Below are positions 54,524 to 63,615 of a DNA stretch of 64,000 nucleotides, one piece after another. Numbering within the stretch: position 1 is the first letter of the stretch; each line of letters starts with the position of its first letter. Source of the stretch: Burkholderiales bacterium (GTDB taxonomy: Bacteria > Pseudomonadota > Gammaproteobacteria > Burkholderiales > JAEUOS01); NCBI GenBank assembly GCA_016790635.1, contig JAEUOR010000019.1:1-64000 (forward strand), in the 5' to 3' direction. The position numbers and the translations under genes were made by a program. A model generated the notes under the pieces. The model worked only from the letters and a program-made list of their open reading frames with translations, did not search any database and was not told where the DNA came from.

Positions 54524-55885
54524 ATGCGCCAAGCCGCCGACTTCGTCACCTGGTTTCGTTCCGCCGCGCCGTGGATTCACGCGTTCCGCGGCAAGACCTT
54601 CGTCGTCGCGTTCGGCGGCGAGGTGGTCGCAGGCGGGCTCATCGAATCGCTGGCGCAGGACGTCAACCTGCTCACGTCGCTGGGAATCCGCGTGGTCATC
54701 GTTTGCGGCTCGCGGCCGCAGATCGACGCTGCGCTCAATGCACGCGGCCTCACCACCGAGTTCCACTACGGCCAGCGCATCACCCATCCCAAGGCGATGG
54801 ATTGCGTCAAGGAGGCAGTGGGGCGGCTGCGCATCGAATTCGAACAACTCTTCTCGTTCGGCCTGCCCAACACACCGATGGCACAGTCAGAGGGCGTGCG
54901 CCTGATCTCAGGCAGCCTCTTGACCGCGCAGCCGGTCGGGGTCATCGACGGCATCGACCTGCAGTTCTCCGGCAAGGTACGCGACGTCGACGCCGAGACC
55001 ATCCAGCATGCATTGTCGAACGGCGACATCGTGCTCCTGACGCCGATCGGTTACTCACCGACAGGCGAGGCTTTCAACCTGAGCATGGAAGATGTCGCTG
55101 CGAGCGTCGCCACGGCGCTGGACGCGGAAAAGCTGATCTTCCTGATCGACGCCGCCGGCCTGCCGCCGCTGCCGGGCGCCAAGACCAAGCGTGCGCGCGC
55201 GCAGGAGATTTCGCGCGAACTCTCGGCCGCCGAGGCCGAGATGCTCTACAAGGCGGCGGCCCAGTCGCCGGAACTGTCGCGCATGAGCGAGGCGACCCTG
55301 CGCGCGCTGGACGCGACGGTGCGTGCCTCCAAGACCGGCGTGGCGCGCACGCATCTCATTCCACGCGGCACCGACGGCGCGTTGTTGATGGAACTGTTCT
55401 CCTACGGCGGCATCGGCACCATGATCACAGAGGCTGGCCTTGAGACCCTGCGCGATGCAAGCATCGACGATGTCGGCGGGGTGCTGCGCCTGATCGAGCC
55501 GCTGGAAGCAGACGGCACGCTGGTGCGCCGCGGCCGCGAGAAGCTGGAGGCCGAGATCGGCCAGTTCTCGGTGATCGACCACGACGGCTTCGTCGCCGGC
55601 TGCGCGGCGCTGTACCCGTTTGCGCGCGAGGGCCTGGCCGAGATGGCTTGCTTCGTGGTCGCGCCCGACTACCGCGGGCGCAACTACGGCGAACAGCTTC
55701 TCTCGCGCATGGAAGCTAAAGCCCGGCAGATGCGCATCAAGCGTCTGTTCGTGCTGACCACGCGCACCGCGCACTGGTTCATCGAGCACGGCTTTGTCGA
55801 GGGCTCGCTCGACGAACTGCCGGAAGCGCGCCAGAAGCTCTACAACTTCCAGCGCTTGTCCAAGATATTCCTCAAGAAACTCTGA
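54524..55885 (+). CDS. argA: Amino-acid N-acetyltransferase (N-acetylglutamate synthase)
   Basis: The first enzyme of arginine synthesis, transferring acetyl from acetyl-CoA to glutamate. The 453-residue protein has an N-terminal amino-acid-kinase-like domain (about 20-290: FVVAFGGEVVAGG, VVIVCGSRPQIDAALNARG) that binds arginine as feedback inhibitor, and a C-terminal GNAT domain (about 315-453) with the acetyl-CoA loop DYRGRNYGEQLL near 395-406. The ATG at 54524 is chosen by homology; ten in-frame residues upstream are unconserved. It precedes yggX by 15 bases. Confidence 0.96.
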   Translation: MRQAADFVTWFRSAAPWIHAFRGKTFVVAFGGEVVAGGLIESLAQDVNLLTSLGIRVVIVCGSRPQIDAALNARGLTTEFHYGQRITHPKAMDCVKEAVGRLRIEFEQLFSFGLPNTPMAQSEGVRLISGSLLTAQPVGVIDGIDLQFSGKVRDVDAETIQHALSNGDIVLLTPIGYSPTGEAFNLSMEDVAASVATALDAEKLIFLIDAAGLPPLPGAKTKRARAQEISRELSAAEAEMLYKAAAQSPELSRMSEATLRALDATVRASKTGVARTHLIPRGTDGALLMELFSYGGIGTMITEAGLETLRDASIDDVGGVLRLIEPLEADGTLVRRGREKLEAEIGQFSVIDHDGFVAGCAALYPFAREGLAEMACFVVAPDYRGRNYGEQLLSRMEAKARQMRIKRLFVLTTRTAHWFIEHGFVEGSLDELPEARQKLYNFQRLSKIFLKKL

Positions 55886-55900
55886 TCTGCGGAGAACGGC

Positions 55901-56173
55901 ATGACTCGCATGGTTCAATGTAGCAAGCTCGGCCGCGAGGCTGAAGGCATGGATTTCCCTCCTTACCCGGGCGAACTGGGCAAGCGCATCTGGACTTCGA
56001 TTTCCAAGGAAGCCTGGGCACAATGGCTCAAGCACCAGACCATGCTGATCAACGAGAACCGACTTTCCGGCGCCGATCCGCGCGCGCGCAAGTACCTGAT
56101 GGAGCAGGCCGAGAAGTTCCTGTTTGAAGGCGGTGCCGACGCGGCCTCGGGCTACGTGCCGCCGTCGGCCTGA
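55901..56173 (+). CDS. yggX: Probable Fe(2+)-trafficking protein YggX
   Basis: A 90-residue cytosolic protein of the YggX family, implicated in iron handling and in protecting Fe-S enzymes from oxidation. The conserved N-terminal [21 protein letters not shown] with cysteine 7 and the [14 protein letters not shown] helix are visible. A GGAGAACGG Shine-Dalgarno precedes the ATG. It is in an operon with argA. Confidence 0.96.
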   Translation: MTRMVQCSKLGREAEGMDFPPYPGELGKRIWTSISKEAWAQWLKHQTMLINENRLSGADPRARKYLMEQAEKFLFEGGADAASGYVPPSA

Positions 56174-56198
56174 GAAGTCGCCGTCGGGACGACGCCGC

Positions 56199-56861
56199 TC
56201 AAGGTCGGCGGATGGTCCGCACGCCTTGCGGCGTGCCCAGCAGCAGTACATCGGCGCCGCGCCGCGCGAACAATCCCGCCGTCACGACCCCGGCGACCTG
56301 GTTGATCGCCGCCTCGAGTGCGGGCGGATCGACGATCGCAAGCCCGGCGACATCCAGGACGATGTTGCCGTTGTCGGTGACGAATCCCGCCCGCAGGACG
56401 GGCTTGCCGCCCAGCTTCACCATCTCGCGCATCACGTGCTCGCGCGCCATTGGAATGACTTCCACCGGCAGCGGAAAGCGCCCGAGCGTGTCGACGAGCT
56501 TGGACGCGTCGGCGATGCAGACGAACTTCTTTGCCACCGCCGCGACGATCTTTTCGCGCGTCAGCGCGCCGCCGCCGCCCTTGATCATGCAAAGGTTCGC
56601 ATCGATCTCGTCGGCACCGTCGACATAGACCGGCATTTCGCTGACGTCGTTCAAGTCCAGGACCGTGATGCCATGGCCGGCCAGGCGCGCGGCACTCGCG
56701 ACCGAACTCGCCACCGCACCACGGATGCGGCCCTTCATGCTTGCCAGCGCATCGATGAAATGGTTGGCGGTCGAGCCGGTGCCGACACCGACGATGCTGT
56801 CTTCGACCACATGCGCCAGCGCGGCCACGCCGACCGCGCGTTTCAACTCGTCCTGCGTCAC
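56199..56861 (-). CDS. rpiA: Ribose-5-phosphate isomerase A
   Basis: This pentose-phosphate enzyme interconverts ribose 5-phosphate and ribulose 5-phosphate; 220 residues. Signatures: [14 protein letters not shown] near residues 24-37, the catalytic YVDGADEID near 78-86, and [15 protein letters not shown] near 92-106. The start codon is GTG at 56861 and overlaps the dsbC stop (GTGA), so translation is coupled to dsbC, an unusual pairing of functions. Confidence 0.96.
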   Translation of the reverse strand: MTQDELKRAVGVAALAHVVEDSIVGVGTGSTANHFIDALASMKGRIRGAVASSVASAARLAGHGITVLDLNDVSEMPVYVDGADEIDANLCMIKGGGGALTREKIVAAVAKKFVCIADASKLVDTLGRFPLPVEVIPMAREHVMREMVKLGGKPVLRAGFVTDNGNIVLDVAGLAIVDPPALEAAINQVAGVVTAGLFARRGADVLLLGTPQGVRTIRRP

Positions 56862-57607
56862 TTGGCTGCGTCGGCGATCGCCGCCTCCAGTTGCGCCAGC
56901 GGAACCGCGCCGGTAAGGCGCCGCCCGTTGGCCAGGAACATGGTGGGTGTGCCGTTGATGCGCAGGCGCTGGCCGAGTGCCTGGATGCTGTCGATGGGAT
57001 TCTCGCAGCTGCCCGCCGCGGTCGGCGCGGTATTCTTGAGCATCCAGTCATTCCAGGCCTTCAGGCGATCCGCCGAACACCATACCGAACGCGCCTTGAC
57101 CACGGAGTCCTGCGAAAGGATGGGATAGATGAAGATGTGGATGGTTGCATCCTTGATCTGCATCAGCGCTTCGCGCTCGAACTTCTTGCAATAACCGCAG
57201 TTGGGGTCGGCAAAGTAAGCGATGCGCCGCCTGCCATTGCCGTTGACCTGGCGAATGCTCGCTGCCAGCGGCAGGTCGTCGAACTTGATCATCGAGAGCC
57301 GATTGATGCGCTCCTGCGTCAGGTTCTCCATGGTCTTGCCGTCCAGCACGCTGCCATTGAAGATGTAGGTCACCTTTTCGTCGGTATAGACGATCTCGCT
57401 GCCGATGCGCACTTCGAAGAGGCCGAAGAACGGCGTGCGGGTCACCGCATCGACGACGGCCCCTTGCGGCAGGCGCGATTCGATGAGCCGCTTGATGTTG
57501 GCTTCTGGCCCGCCGATGCGCACCGGTTCGCGGGATTCCTGCTGCGCATGCGCGGCAGATGCCAGTAGCAGGAAGGCGGCGGCGACGGCGGCAATGATGT
57601 TCTTCAT
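56858..57607 (-). CDS. dsbC: Thiol:disulfide interchange protein DsbC
   Basis: A periplasmic disulfide isomerase of 249 residues. The signal peptide spans about 1-22 (cleavage after SAAHA). The N-terminal dimerisation domain comes next, then a thioredoxin-like domain with CGYC in [12 protein letters not shown] near residue 137 and the cis-proline loop [10 protein letters not shown] near 222-231. The ATG at 57607 begins the signal peptide; an open frame upstream has no family character. It follows the UbiH-family gene by 28 bases and overlaps rpiA. Confidence 0.95.
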   Translation of the reverse strand: MKNIIAAVAAAFLLLASAAHAQQESREPVRIGGPEANIKRLIESRLPQGAVVDAVTRTPFFGLFEVRIGSEIVYTDEKVTYIFNGSVLDGKTMENLTQERINRLSMIKFDDLPLAASIRQVNGNGRRRIAYFADPNCGYCKKFEREALMQIKDATIHIFIYPILSQDSVVKARSVWCSADRLKAWNDWMLKNTAPTAAGSCENPIDSIQALGQRLRINGTPTMFLANGRRLTGAVPLAQLEAAIADAAK

Positions 57608-57635
57608 GATGACTTTCTCGCAAGGCAAACCATGC

Positions 57636-58820
57636 TCAGGCACGGGTGGCACCCGACACAAGGAAAGAAGGAATCAGCGGCAGCCGGGCCGCTGCCTGCA
57701 AGCCCAGGTTACGCAAGGCGCGCACTGCCGGATGCGGCTGGCTGAACAGGCGTTGCAGCCCGTGGGTCACGCCGACCATCTCGGACAACGCCGCCTTGCG
57801 CTCGCGCTCCCAGGCGCGCAGACGCCGGCGCTCGCCACAGTCGAGCGTGCCGTCCAGCCCGGCCGCCAGCGACCTCACGTCACCCAAGCCCAGGTTGAGC
57901 CCCTGTCCGGCCAGCGGGTGCACCTGGTGCGCGGCATCGCCGGCAATCGCAACGCGGCCGGCGACAAAGCTCGCGGCCACCTGCCTGCGAAGGGCAAACC
58001 CGAGCCTCGGCCCCTCCAGGCGCATGTCTCCCAAGAGGTGATTGCCCGCCACGCGCAGTCGCGCGACGAATTCGTCTTCAGGCATGGCCAAGAGGCGCGC
58101 AGCCAGCGCATCGGCGACCGACCACACAATCGACACGCGGTCGCCCGGCAACGGCAGCCAGGCCAGCACGCTGGAAGCGCCATCCTCCTCGATGCCAAAC
58201 CACTGGGTGGCACGATTGCGATGCGGCGCGCGGCACGCCAGATTCGCCACGACGGCGGTCTGTCCATAGCCCTCGCCGCGCGTACCGATCCCGGCGGCAT
58301 CCCGGGTCCAGGAGTTGGCGCCGTCGCATCCGACGATCAGCTGGGCGCATACCTCGCGACCGTCGCCCAGGGTAAGGCGCGCCTGGTGCTCGTCATGCGC
58401 GAGTGACACACAGCGGGCGGGGCGCAGTAAATCGAGGCCGCCGGTGTGCTGCGCGGCGCGCTCAAGCGCGCGGCCGATCTCGGATTCTTCGGCGATGGTG
58501 CACAACTCGGCGATGCCGGCGCGATAGGCTGACAGCTCCAGCGGTCCATCACCGGCACGCGGCGCATCGCCATGGATCCTCATTTCCTCGACCCGCACCG
58601 TGCGGCCGGTGTCGACGCCCTGCCAGACCTTGAGGTCAGTCAACCAAGCGACGGCCGGCGGACCGATGGCATAGATGCGCGCATCGTAGCCGGCGCCACG
58701 CTCGTCCGGCCGGCCAGCACGCGCGTCCACGACCGCCACACGTCGCCCTGCCCGGCAAAGAGCGATCGCCAGGGAAAGCCCGGTCAGGCCCGCGCCGACG
58801 ATGGCGACATCGACTTTCAT
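57636..58820 (-). CDS. UbiH/UbiF/VisC/COQ6-family FAD monooxygenase
   Basis: A flavin-dependent hydroxylase of the ubiquinone-biosynthesis family, 394 residues. FAD contacts: N-terminal VAIVGAGLTGLSLAIAL, and GDAAHQVHPLAGQGLNLGLGD in the last third, which is the family signature. LIVGCDGANSWTRDAAG lies between them. Which ring position it hydroxylates (UbiH, UbiF, UbiI or UbiM type) cannot be decided here. The start at 58820 was chosen where the Rossmann motif begins; an open extension lacks similarity. It is upstream of dsbC on the same strand. Confidence 0.93.
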   Translation of the reverse strand: MKVDVAIVGAGLTGLSLAIALCRAGRRVAVVDARAGRPDERGAGYDARIYAIGPPAVAWLTDLKVWQGVDTGRTVRVEEMRIHGDAPRAGDGPLELSAYRAGIAELCTIAEESEIGRALERAAQHTGGLDLLRPARCVSLAHDEHQARLTLGDGREVCAQLIVGCDGANSWTRDAAGIGTRGEGYGQTAVVANLACRAPHRNRATQWFGIEEDGASSVLAWLPLPGDRVSIVWSVADALAARLLAMPEDEFVARLRVAGNHLLGDMRLEGPRLGFALRRQVAASFVAGRVAIAGDAAHQVHPLAGQGLNLGLGDVRSLAAGLDGTLDCGERRRLRAWERERKAALSEMVGVTHGLQRLFSQPHPAVRALRNLGLQAAARLPLIPSFLVSGATRA

Positions 58821-58887
58821 TTCGCTAGCATAGCGCAGAGGGGGCCTTCCGGTGGCTGCGCCATCGGAGGGCAAAGAACCGCCTCCC

Positions 58888-59910
58888 TCAGAGGATCGGG
58901 TGCGCGCGCACGTAGACCTTCTCGTCCTTCATGGTGCGCCCCAGGAGCTTGACCATTGCGTAGACGGCTTCAATGTGCGGCGTCGGCACGCCGACGGTCT
59001 CGCCCAGTTCGATGACCGCACCCACCAGCGCATCGATTTCCGGATCACGCCCGGCCTCGATGTCCTGCAGCATCGAGGTCTTGTGCTTGCCGACCTTCTC
59101 GGCGCCGGCGATGCGGCGGTCGATGTCGACGCGAAAGGCCACGCCCAGCTTGGCAGCGACGTTCTCCGCTTCCTTCATCATGTTCTTGGCCAGCGCCCGG
59201 GTCAGCGGATACTGGCAGATGTCAACCAGTGTCGAGTGCGTCAGGGCCGAGATCGGGTTGAATGTCAGGTTGCCCCACAACTTGAGCCAGATCTCGGAAC
59301 GGATCGACGGCAGGATCGGCGACTTGAATCCCGCAGCGACGAAAGCCTGCGACACTTGCCTGACCCGCTCGCTTTCCAGTCCGCCCATCGCGGCATCGAG
59401 TTCACCGACCGGGAAGCGGTCACCCTCGATCTGGCGGATCACCCCCGGCGCCGCGATCTCCGCCGCGGGATACACAACGCAGCCGATGATGCGGCGGGGA
59501 TCGATGGCGCGCGCGATCGCACCGCTCGGATCGACCGAGGCGACAGTCTTGCCTTCGTGCAATCCCCCATGACGCTGGAAATACCACCACGGAATGCCGT
59601 TTTGCATGGGCACGATCACCGTGTCGTCGTGGAGCAGCGCGGGCAGATCGCCGACGATCGCCTCGACCTGGTGGGCCTTCATGCCGAGGATCACCATGTC
59701 CTGCGGACCCGCCTCGGTGATGCGGTCGGTGGCACGCACATCGCGTGCGAGCAATTCGACGCCATCGTGCATGACCAGTTTCATGCCGCTTTCGCGAATT
59801 GCGGCCAGATTGGGGCCGCGCGCGATGAGCGTGACCTGATTTCCGGCCAGCGCCAGCTTGACTCCCAACAGTCCGCCGATCGAGCCGGCACCAACGACAC
59901 AGATTCTCAT
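58888..59910 (-). CDS. Ketopantoate reductase (ApbA/PanE)-family oxidoreductase
   Basis: A 340-residue NADP-dependent reductase. The N-terminal Rossmann loop is GAGSIGGLLG near 7-16, the catalytic lysine region GMKAHQ near 75-80, and the substrate-binding KLWGNLTFNPISALT near 206-220. It could be the pantothenate-pathway enzyme PanE; relatives of this length in Burkholderiales are often of unknown substrate, so no symbol is given. It is 67 bases upstream of the UbiH-family gene on the same strand. Confidence 0.85.
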   Translation of the reverse strand: MRICVVGAGSIGGLLGVKLALAGNQVTLIARGPNLAAIRESGMKLVMHDGVELLARDVRATDRITEAGPQDMVILGMKAHQVEAIVGDLPALLHDDTVIVPMQNGIPWWYFQRHGGLHEGKTVASVDPSGAIARAIDPRRIIGCVVYPAAEIAAPGVIRQIEGDRFPVGELDAAMGGLESERVRQVSQAFVAAGFKSPILPSIRSEIWLKLWGNLTFNPISALTHSTLVDICQYPLTRALAKNMMKEAENVAAKLGVAFRVDIDRRIAGAEKVGKHKTSMLQDIEAGRDPEIDALVGAVIELGETVGVPTPHIEAVYAMVKLLGRTMKDEKVYVRAHPIL

Positions 59911-60141
59911 CGATTATCAGAGTGACCCGATGCACGCATGCGCACCCGGGCCACGTTGTTCCATGGGTAAGGCTCTTGCGGCCAAGGCTGAATCATACTC
60001 ATTTTTTGTGCAGTGCACGATGACGATTTCCTCTCAGAACCTTTGATTTTCTTGAACAATTGCAATGCGATTGCCGCTTCCTGCGGCGCCGCGCAAAGCC
60101 GGAGCGGCCTTCCCCTGTGCTAACATTCGGTCTCTGCGGAA

Positions 60142-60170
60142 TTGACACGGCCTCACAAGGTCCGAATAAT
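60142..60170 (+). promoter_or_regulatory. Promoter of the tRNA-Met gene
   Basis: A perfect TTGACA (60142-60147), a 17-base spacer and AATAAT (60165-60170). Transcription would start near 60177, 25 bases before the mature tRNA. Confidence 0.85.
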
Positions 60171-60201
60171 CCGCTGCCCCGTCTCACAGTCTGGGGCACT
60201 C

Positions 60202-60278
60202 GGCGATTTAGCTCAGTCGGTTAGAGCAACGGAATCATAATCCGCGGGTCCGGGGTTCGAATCCCTGAATCGCCACCA
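60202..60278 (+). tRNA. tRNA-Met (anticodon CAT)
   Basis: The 77-base gene folds as a cloverleaf: acceptor GGCGATT (60202-60208) pairs with AATCGCC (60268-60274), the D-arm is GCTC...GAGC, the anticodon loop ATCATAA has CAT, the T-loop is TTCGAAT, and CCA is encoded (60276-60278). The pattern GGAATCATAATCC is that of elongator tRNA-Met in betaproteobacteria; a lysidine-modified tRNA-Ile2 has the same anticodon and is not fully excluded. The first anticodon-stem pair is a mismatch (A against C). Confidence 0.95.
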
Positions 60279-60290
60279 ATTCATCCGCTC

Positions 60291-60350
60291 CGCTCGCAGA
60301 CGGCTGGTTGAGTCTGCGGGCTCCGGCGTTCGAATGCGACGCTGGTGGGC
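60291..60350 (+). other. Degenerate tRNA-like remnant after tRNA-Met
   Basis: Thirteen bases after the tRNA comes GCGGGCTCCGGCGTTCGAAT (60316-60335), very close to the tRNA's own GCGGGTCCGGGGTTCGAAT; an earlier GCTCGCAGACGGCTGGTTGAG recalls a D-arm. No acceptor stem forms, so it is not a functional tRNA. It may be a decayed tandem copy. Confidence 0.4.
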
Positions 60351-60361
60351 CTGTCAGAGCG

Positions 60362-60655
60362 TCAGTTCCCGGCTGATGGATCCTCGAGATCCGGGATCTC
60401 GCTCAAGCGCAGCAGCGATTGGCGCAGGATCGCATCGATCATCGCGTGCATGCGCACGCTGCTTGCGTCCTCCGGCCGATCGGGCGCGAAGTCGCGCAGA
60501 AAGGTGCGCAGGTCAGCGCGCAGCTTTTCGTGTGCCCCGAGATGCCACGCGAGTCGCGCCAGGACTATCGAGGTGGCTTGCGCGACCGCACTCACTGTCA
60601 TGGCTTGCGTGTCGCCCACGAACTTCTCGATATCGCGCTTTTCGTCTTCGGTCAT
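60362..60655 (-). CDS. Hypothetical 97-residue protein
   Basis: I do not recognise a family. The start at 60655 is well supported by GGAGGAATATCC directly upstream, although the frame stays open for about 400 bases more. The product is hydrophilic and mostly helical: an acidic N-terminus (MTEDEKRDIEKFVGD), an amphipathic middle (VAQATSIVLARLAWHLG), and a histidine- and arginine-rich centre. There is no signal peptide or membrane helix, so it is probably a small cytosolic protein. It points toward the tRNA gene and is divergent from the next gene. Confidence 0.6.
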   Translation of the reverse strand: MTEDEKRDIEKFVGDTQAMTVSAVAQATSIVLARLAWHLGAHEKLRADLRTFLRDFAPDRPEDASSVRMHAMIDAILRQSLLRLSEIPDLEDPSAGN

Positions 60656-60830
60656 GGATATTCCTCCCGAATTGCATGCCAGTGCAGGGCGTTTGACAAC
60701 CTGAAGCACCTGCTTGGGCTCCACCCCGCATAGTAGAATCTTGGGCAATTGAAGCCTCATTTTCGCGCGTTGCGCCAGGCATGCGTTGAACGTGAACGCG
60801 ACGGCGCCGGATCCCCCGTTCAGGCCCCTC

Positions 60831-61190
60831 ATGACCCGTTTCTGCACAATCCTCCTCGTGAGCCTGCAACTGGCGGCAGGACTGCTGGCGAGCGGCTGGG
60901 CGACCGCCTCCTTCGGCCAGCAGCGCATGGTGCAGATACCCGACGCCGCAACACGCGCCGAAATGACCTTCCAGGGCAGCCCCGAGGTCATCATCAATGG
61001 CCGCACACAGGCCCGCATGGCGCCGGGAGTGCGCATCTTCGGACGCGACAACATGCTCGTGATGTGGGGAAGCCTTGCCGGACCGACGATCGTCCGCTAC
61101 ACCCTCGAACCGGTCACCGGGCTGGTGCAGTCGATCTGGATCCTGACCGACGAAGAAATCGCCCGGCCTGATCCGAAACCTGCACGCTAG
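60831..61190 (+). CDS. Hypothetical exported protein upstream of miaB
   Basis: A 119-residue product with a clear signal peptide: [20 protein letters not shown], then a cleavage region ending near ASFGQQ (about residue 31). The mature 90 residues have alternating hydrophobic strands ([40 protein letters not shown]) suggesting a small beta-rich periplasmic protein. I assign no function. The ATG at 60831 is chosen for the signal peptide; TTG at 60786 would add 15 residues. A TAGAAT box lies at 60734-60739. It lies 59 bases upstream of miaB and may be cotranscribed with it. Confidence 0.65.
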   Translation: MTRFCTILLVSLQLAAGLLASGWATASFGQQRMVQIPDAATRAEMTFQGSPEVIINGRTQARMAPGVRIFGRDNMLVMWGSLAGPTIVRYTLEPVTGLVQSIWILTDEEIARPDPKPAR

Positions 61191-61249
61191 CGGTTGCGCG
61201 CGCCTGCGCGCCGCTGCCTCGCGTTACCGTGAATCGACGATCCACCGCC

Positions 61250-62599
61250 ATGCCGAAAAAACTCTACATCAAGACTTTCGGCTGCCAGATGAACGAGTAC
61301 GACTCGGACAAGATGGCCGAGGTACTCGGTGCGGCCGGCGGGATCGAGACCACCGGCCGGCCCGAAGACGCCGACGTGATCCTCTTCAATACCTGTTCGG
61401 TGCGCGAGAAGGCCCAGGAAAAGGTCTTTTCGGACCTTGGCCGCGCGCGCGCCCTCAAGCAGGAAAAACCTGATCTCGTCATCGGCGTGGGAGGCTGCGT
61501 CGCCAGCCAGGAAGGCGCGGCCATCATCGAGCGGGCGCCCTACGTGGATGTGGTGTTCGGCCCGCAGACCCTGCACCGCCTGCCGCAGCTGATCGCCATG
61601 CGTCGCGCCAGCGGAGTCCCGCAAGTCGACATCTCGTTTCCGGAGATCGAGAAATTCGATCATCTGCCGCCGCCCGGAGCGAAGGGGCCGACCGCCTTCG
61701 TGTCGATCATGGAAGGCTGCAGCAAGTACTGCAGCTTTTGTGTCGTGCCGTACACGCGCGGCGAGGAGGTTTCGCGCGATCTCGACGGCGTGCTCACCGA
61801 AGTCGCGGCCTTGGTCGAGGGCGGGGTCCGCGAGGTTACGCTGCTGGGCCAGAACGTCAACGCCTACCGCGGGCGCACCGGCGACGGCGAACTGGCCGAC
61901 TTCGCGCTCCTTGTCGAATACGTGGCGGCGATGCCGGGCATCGAACGCATCCGCTACACGACCTCGCATCCGCGCGAGATGTCGCAACGACTCATCGACG
62001 CCCACGGCGCACTGCCGCAGTTGGTGCCGCACCTGCACCTGCCGGTCCAGTCCGGCAGCGACCGCGTGCTCGCGGCGATGAAGCGCGGCTACACGGTCCT
62101 GGAGTACAAGTCCATCGTGCGCCGCCTGCGCGCCGCGCGACCCGACTTGTCGCTGTCGTCCGACTTCATCGTCGGCTTCCCGGGCGAGACCGAGCAGGAC
62201 TTCGCCGCCACCATGGATCTGATCGAGACGGTCGGCTTTGATCATTCGTTCTCGTTCGTCTATTCGCGTCGACCAGGTACGCCGGCCGCCGACCTGGCTG
62301 ACGATACGCCCGCCGCGGTCAAGCAGGAACGGCTGGCGCGATTGCAAGCACGCATCGAAAGCCAGGGTGCTGCCATCAGCCAGGCCATGGTGGGGCGCGT
62401 CGAGCGGGTGCTGGTCGATGGGAATGCACGCCGCGACGCCGGTGAGTTGCGCGGCCGCACCGCCAACAATCGCGTGGTCAATTTCGCGGGCCCGGCAGAC
62501 TTGATCGGCGGCTTCGCCGAAGTTGTCATCCGCCATGCAAACCCGCATTCCCTGCGCGGCGAACTCGCGGGCACAACCGCATTGCCGGTCTCGCCTTGA
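61250..62599 (+). CDS. miaB: tRNA-2-methylthio-N6-dimethylallyladenosine synthase
   Basis: A radical-SAM methylthiotransferase that adds a methylthio group to position 37 of tRNAs reading U-starting codons. The 449-residue protein has the N-terminal cluster cysteines C12, C49 and C83 and the radical-SAM motif C157-x3-C161-x2-C164 (CSKYCSFC), then the C-terminal TRAM domain (about 385-445). The ATG at 61250 has no strong Shine-Dalgarno; a GTG 21 bases upstream is an alternative. The stop overlaps the phoH start (TTGA). It opens the conserved miaB-phoH-ybeY operon. Confidence 0.96.
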   Translation: MPKKLYIKTFGCQMNEYDSDKMAEVLGAAGGIETTGRPEDADVILFNTCSVREKAQEKVFSDLGRARALKQEKPDLVIGVGGCVASQEGAAIIERAPYVDVVFGPQTLHRLPQLIAMRRASGVPQVDISFPEIEKFDHLPPPGAKGPTAFVSIMEGCSKYCSFCVVPYTRGEEVSRDLDGVLTEVAALVEGGVREVTLLGQNVNAYRGRTGDGELADFALLVEYVAAMPGIERIRYTTSHPREMSQRLIDAHGALPQLVPHLHLPVQSGSDRVLAAMKRGYTVLEYKSIVRRLRAARPDLSLSSDFIVGFPGETEQDFAATMDLIETVGFDHSFSFVYSRRPGTPAADLADDTPAAVKQERLARLQARIESQGAAISQAMVGRVERVLVDGNARRDAGELRGRTANNRVVNFAGPADLIGGFAEVVIRHANPHSLRGELAGTTALPVSP

Positions 62600-63615
62600 G
62601 CCGGACGGCCCGCACGGTGCGCGAACTGCGCTTCGCGCCACCCGACAACAAGCGCCTGGCCAACCTGACCGGCCCGCTGGACGCCAATCTGCGCCAGATC
62701 GAGACCGCGCTGGACGTAGCCATCGAGCGTCGCGGCGATCGCGTGACCCTGCGCGGCGGTGCCGCCGCGATCGAACGTGCTGCCACACTGCTGGAGACGT
62801 TTTACGCACGCGCCGACGCGCCCCTGGAGCTTGACGACATCCAGCTGGGCGTCATCGACAGCCTGCATCCGGCGCGCGACGACGAAGCCCCGGTGCTCAT
62901 GACCCGCCGGCGCGACCTCGCCGGTCGCACACCCAACCAGCGCGACTACATCACCAGCATCCTCGCCCATGACGTCACCTTCGGCATCGGCCCGGCCGGG
63001 ACCGGCAAGACCTACCTCGCCGTGGCCTGCGCGGTCGACGCACTCGAGCGCGATGCGGTCAAGCGCATCGTGCTGGTTCGCCCGGCGGTGGAGGCCGGCG
63101 AACGCCTGGGTTTTCTGCCCGGCGATCTGGCGCAGAAAGTCGACCCCTACCTGCGCCCCCTCTACGACGCGCTCTATGACCTGATGGGCTTCGAGCGGGT
63201 CGGCAAGCTGTTCGAGAAGGGGGCCATCGAGATCGCCCCGCTGGCCTACATGCGCGGCCGCACCCTGAATCACGCGTTCATCATCCTTGACGAAGCGCAG
63301 AACACGACGCCCGAGCAGATGAAGATGTTCCTCACCCGCATGGGCTTCGGTGCCAAGGCGGTGGTGACCGGTGACCCGACCCAGGTCGACCTGCCGCGCG
63401 GCGCCAAATCGGGGTTGGCCGAGGCGCAGGTGGTCTTGCGCGACGTGCGCGGCATCGCGATGACGAGATTTTCCGCCGATGACGTAGTGCGCCATCCGCT
63501 GGTGGGCCGCATCGTCGCCGCCTATGAAGCGCACGGCGCGGCAGCGCCTGACGAGGGTCGCGCCGATGTCGCCGACGCGCTCTTGCGCGTGGCACGTGGC
63601 GCGCGCGGCGCGTGA
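62596..63615 (+). CDS. ybeZ: PhoH-family ATPase (YbeZ)
   Basis: A cytosolic P-loop ATPase of 339 residues, conserved next to ybeY and implicated in RNA metabolism. An N-terminal KH-like region (about 10-75) precedes the Walker A GPAGTGKT at 132-139 and Walker [17 protein letters not shown] in the second half. The start is TTG at 62596, overlapping the miaB stop (TTGA); the stop overlaps the ybeY start. Confidence 0.94.
   Translation: MSRTARTVRELRFAPPDNKRLANLTGPLDANLRQIETALDVAIERRGDRVTLRGGAAAIERAATLLETFYARADAPLELDDIQLGVIDSLHPARDDEAPVLMTRRRDLAGRTPNQRDYITSILAHDVTFGIGPAGTGKTYLAVACAVDALERDAVKRIVLVRPAVEAGERLGFLPGDLAQKVDPYLRPLYDALYDLMGFERVGKLFEKGAIEIAPLAYMRGRTLNHAFIILDEAQNTTPEQMKMFLTRMGFGAKAVVTGDPTQVDLPRGAKSGLAEAQVVLRDVRGIAMTRFSADDVVRHPLVGRIVAAYEAHGAAAPDEGRADVADALLRVARGARGA

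Noticed and set aside
60142..60350. Integration site (att) of a mobile island at tRNA-Met
   Set aside because: There is no integrase gene, no second exact copy of the tRNA 3' end and no change in gene type to the right; only a decayed tRNA-like stretch is seen.
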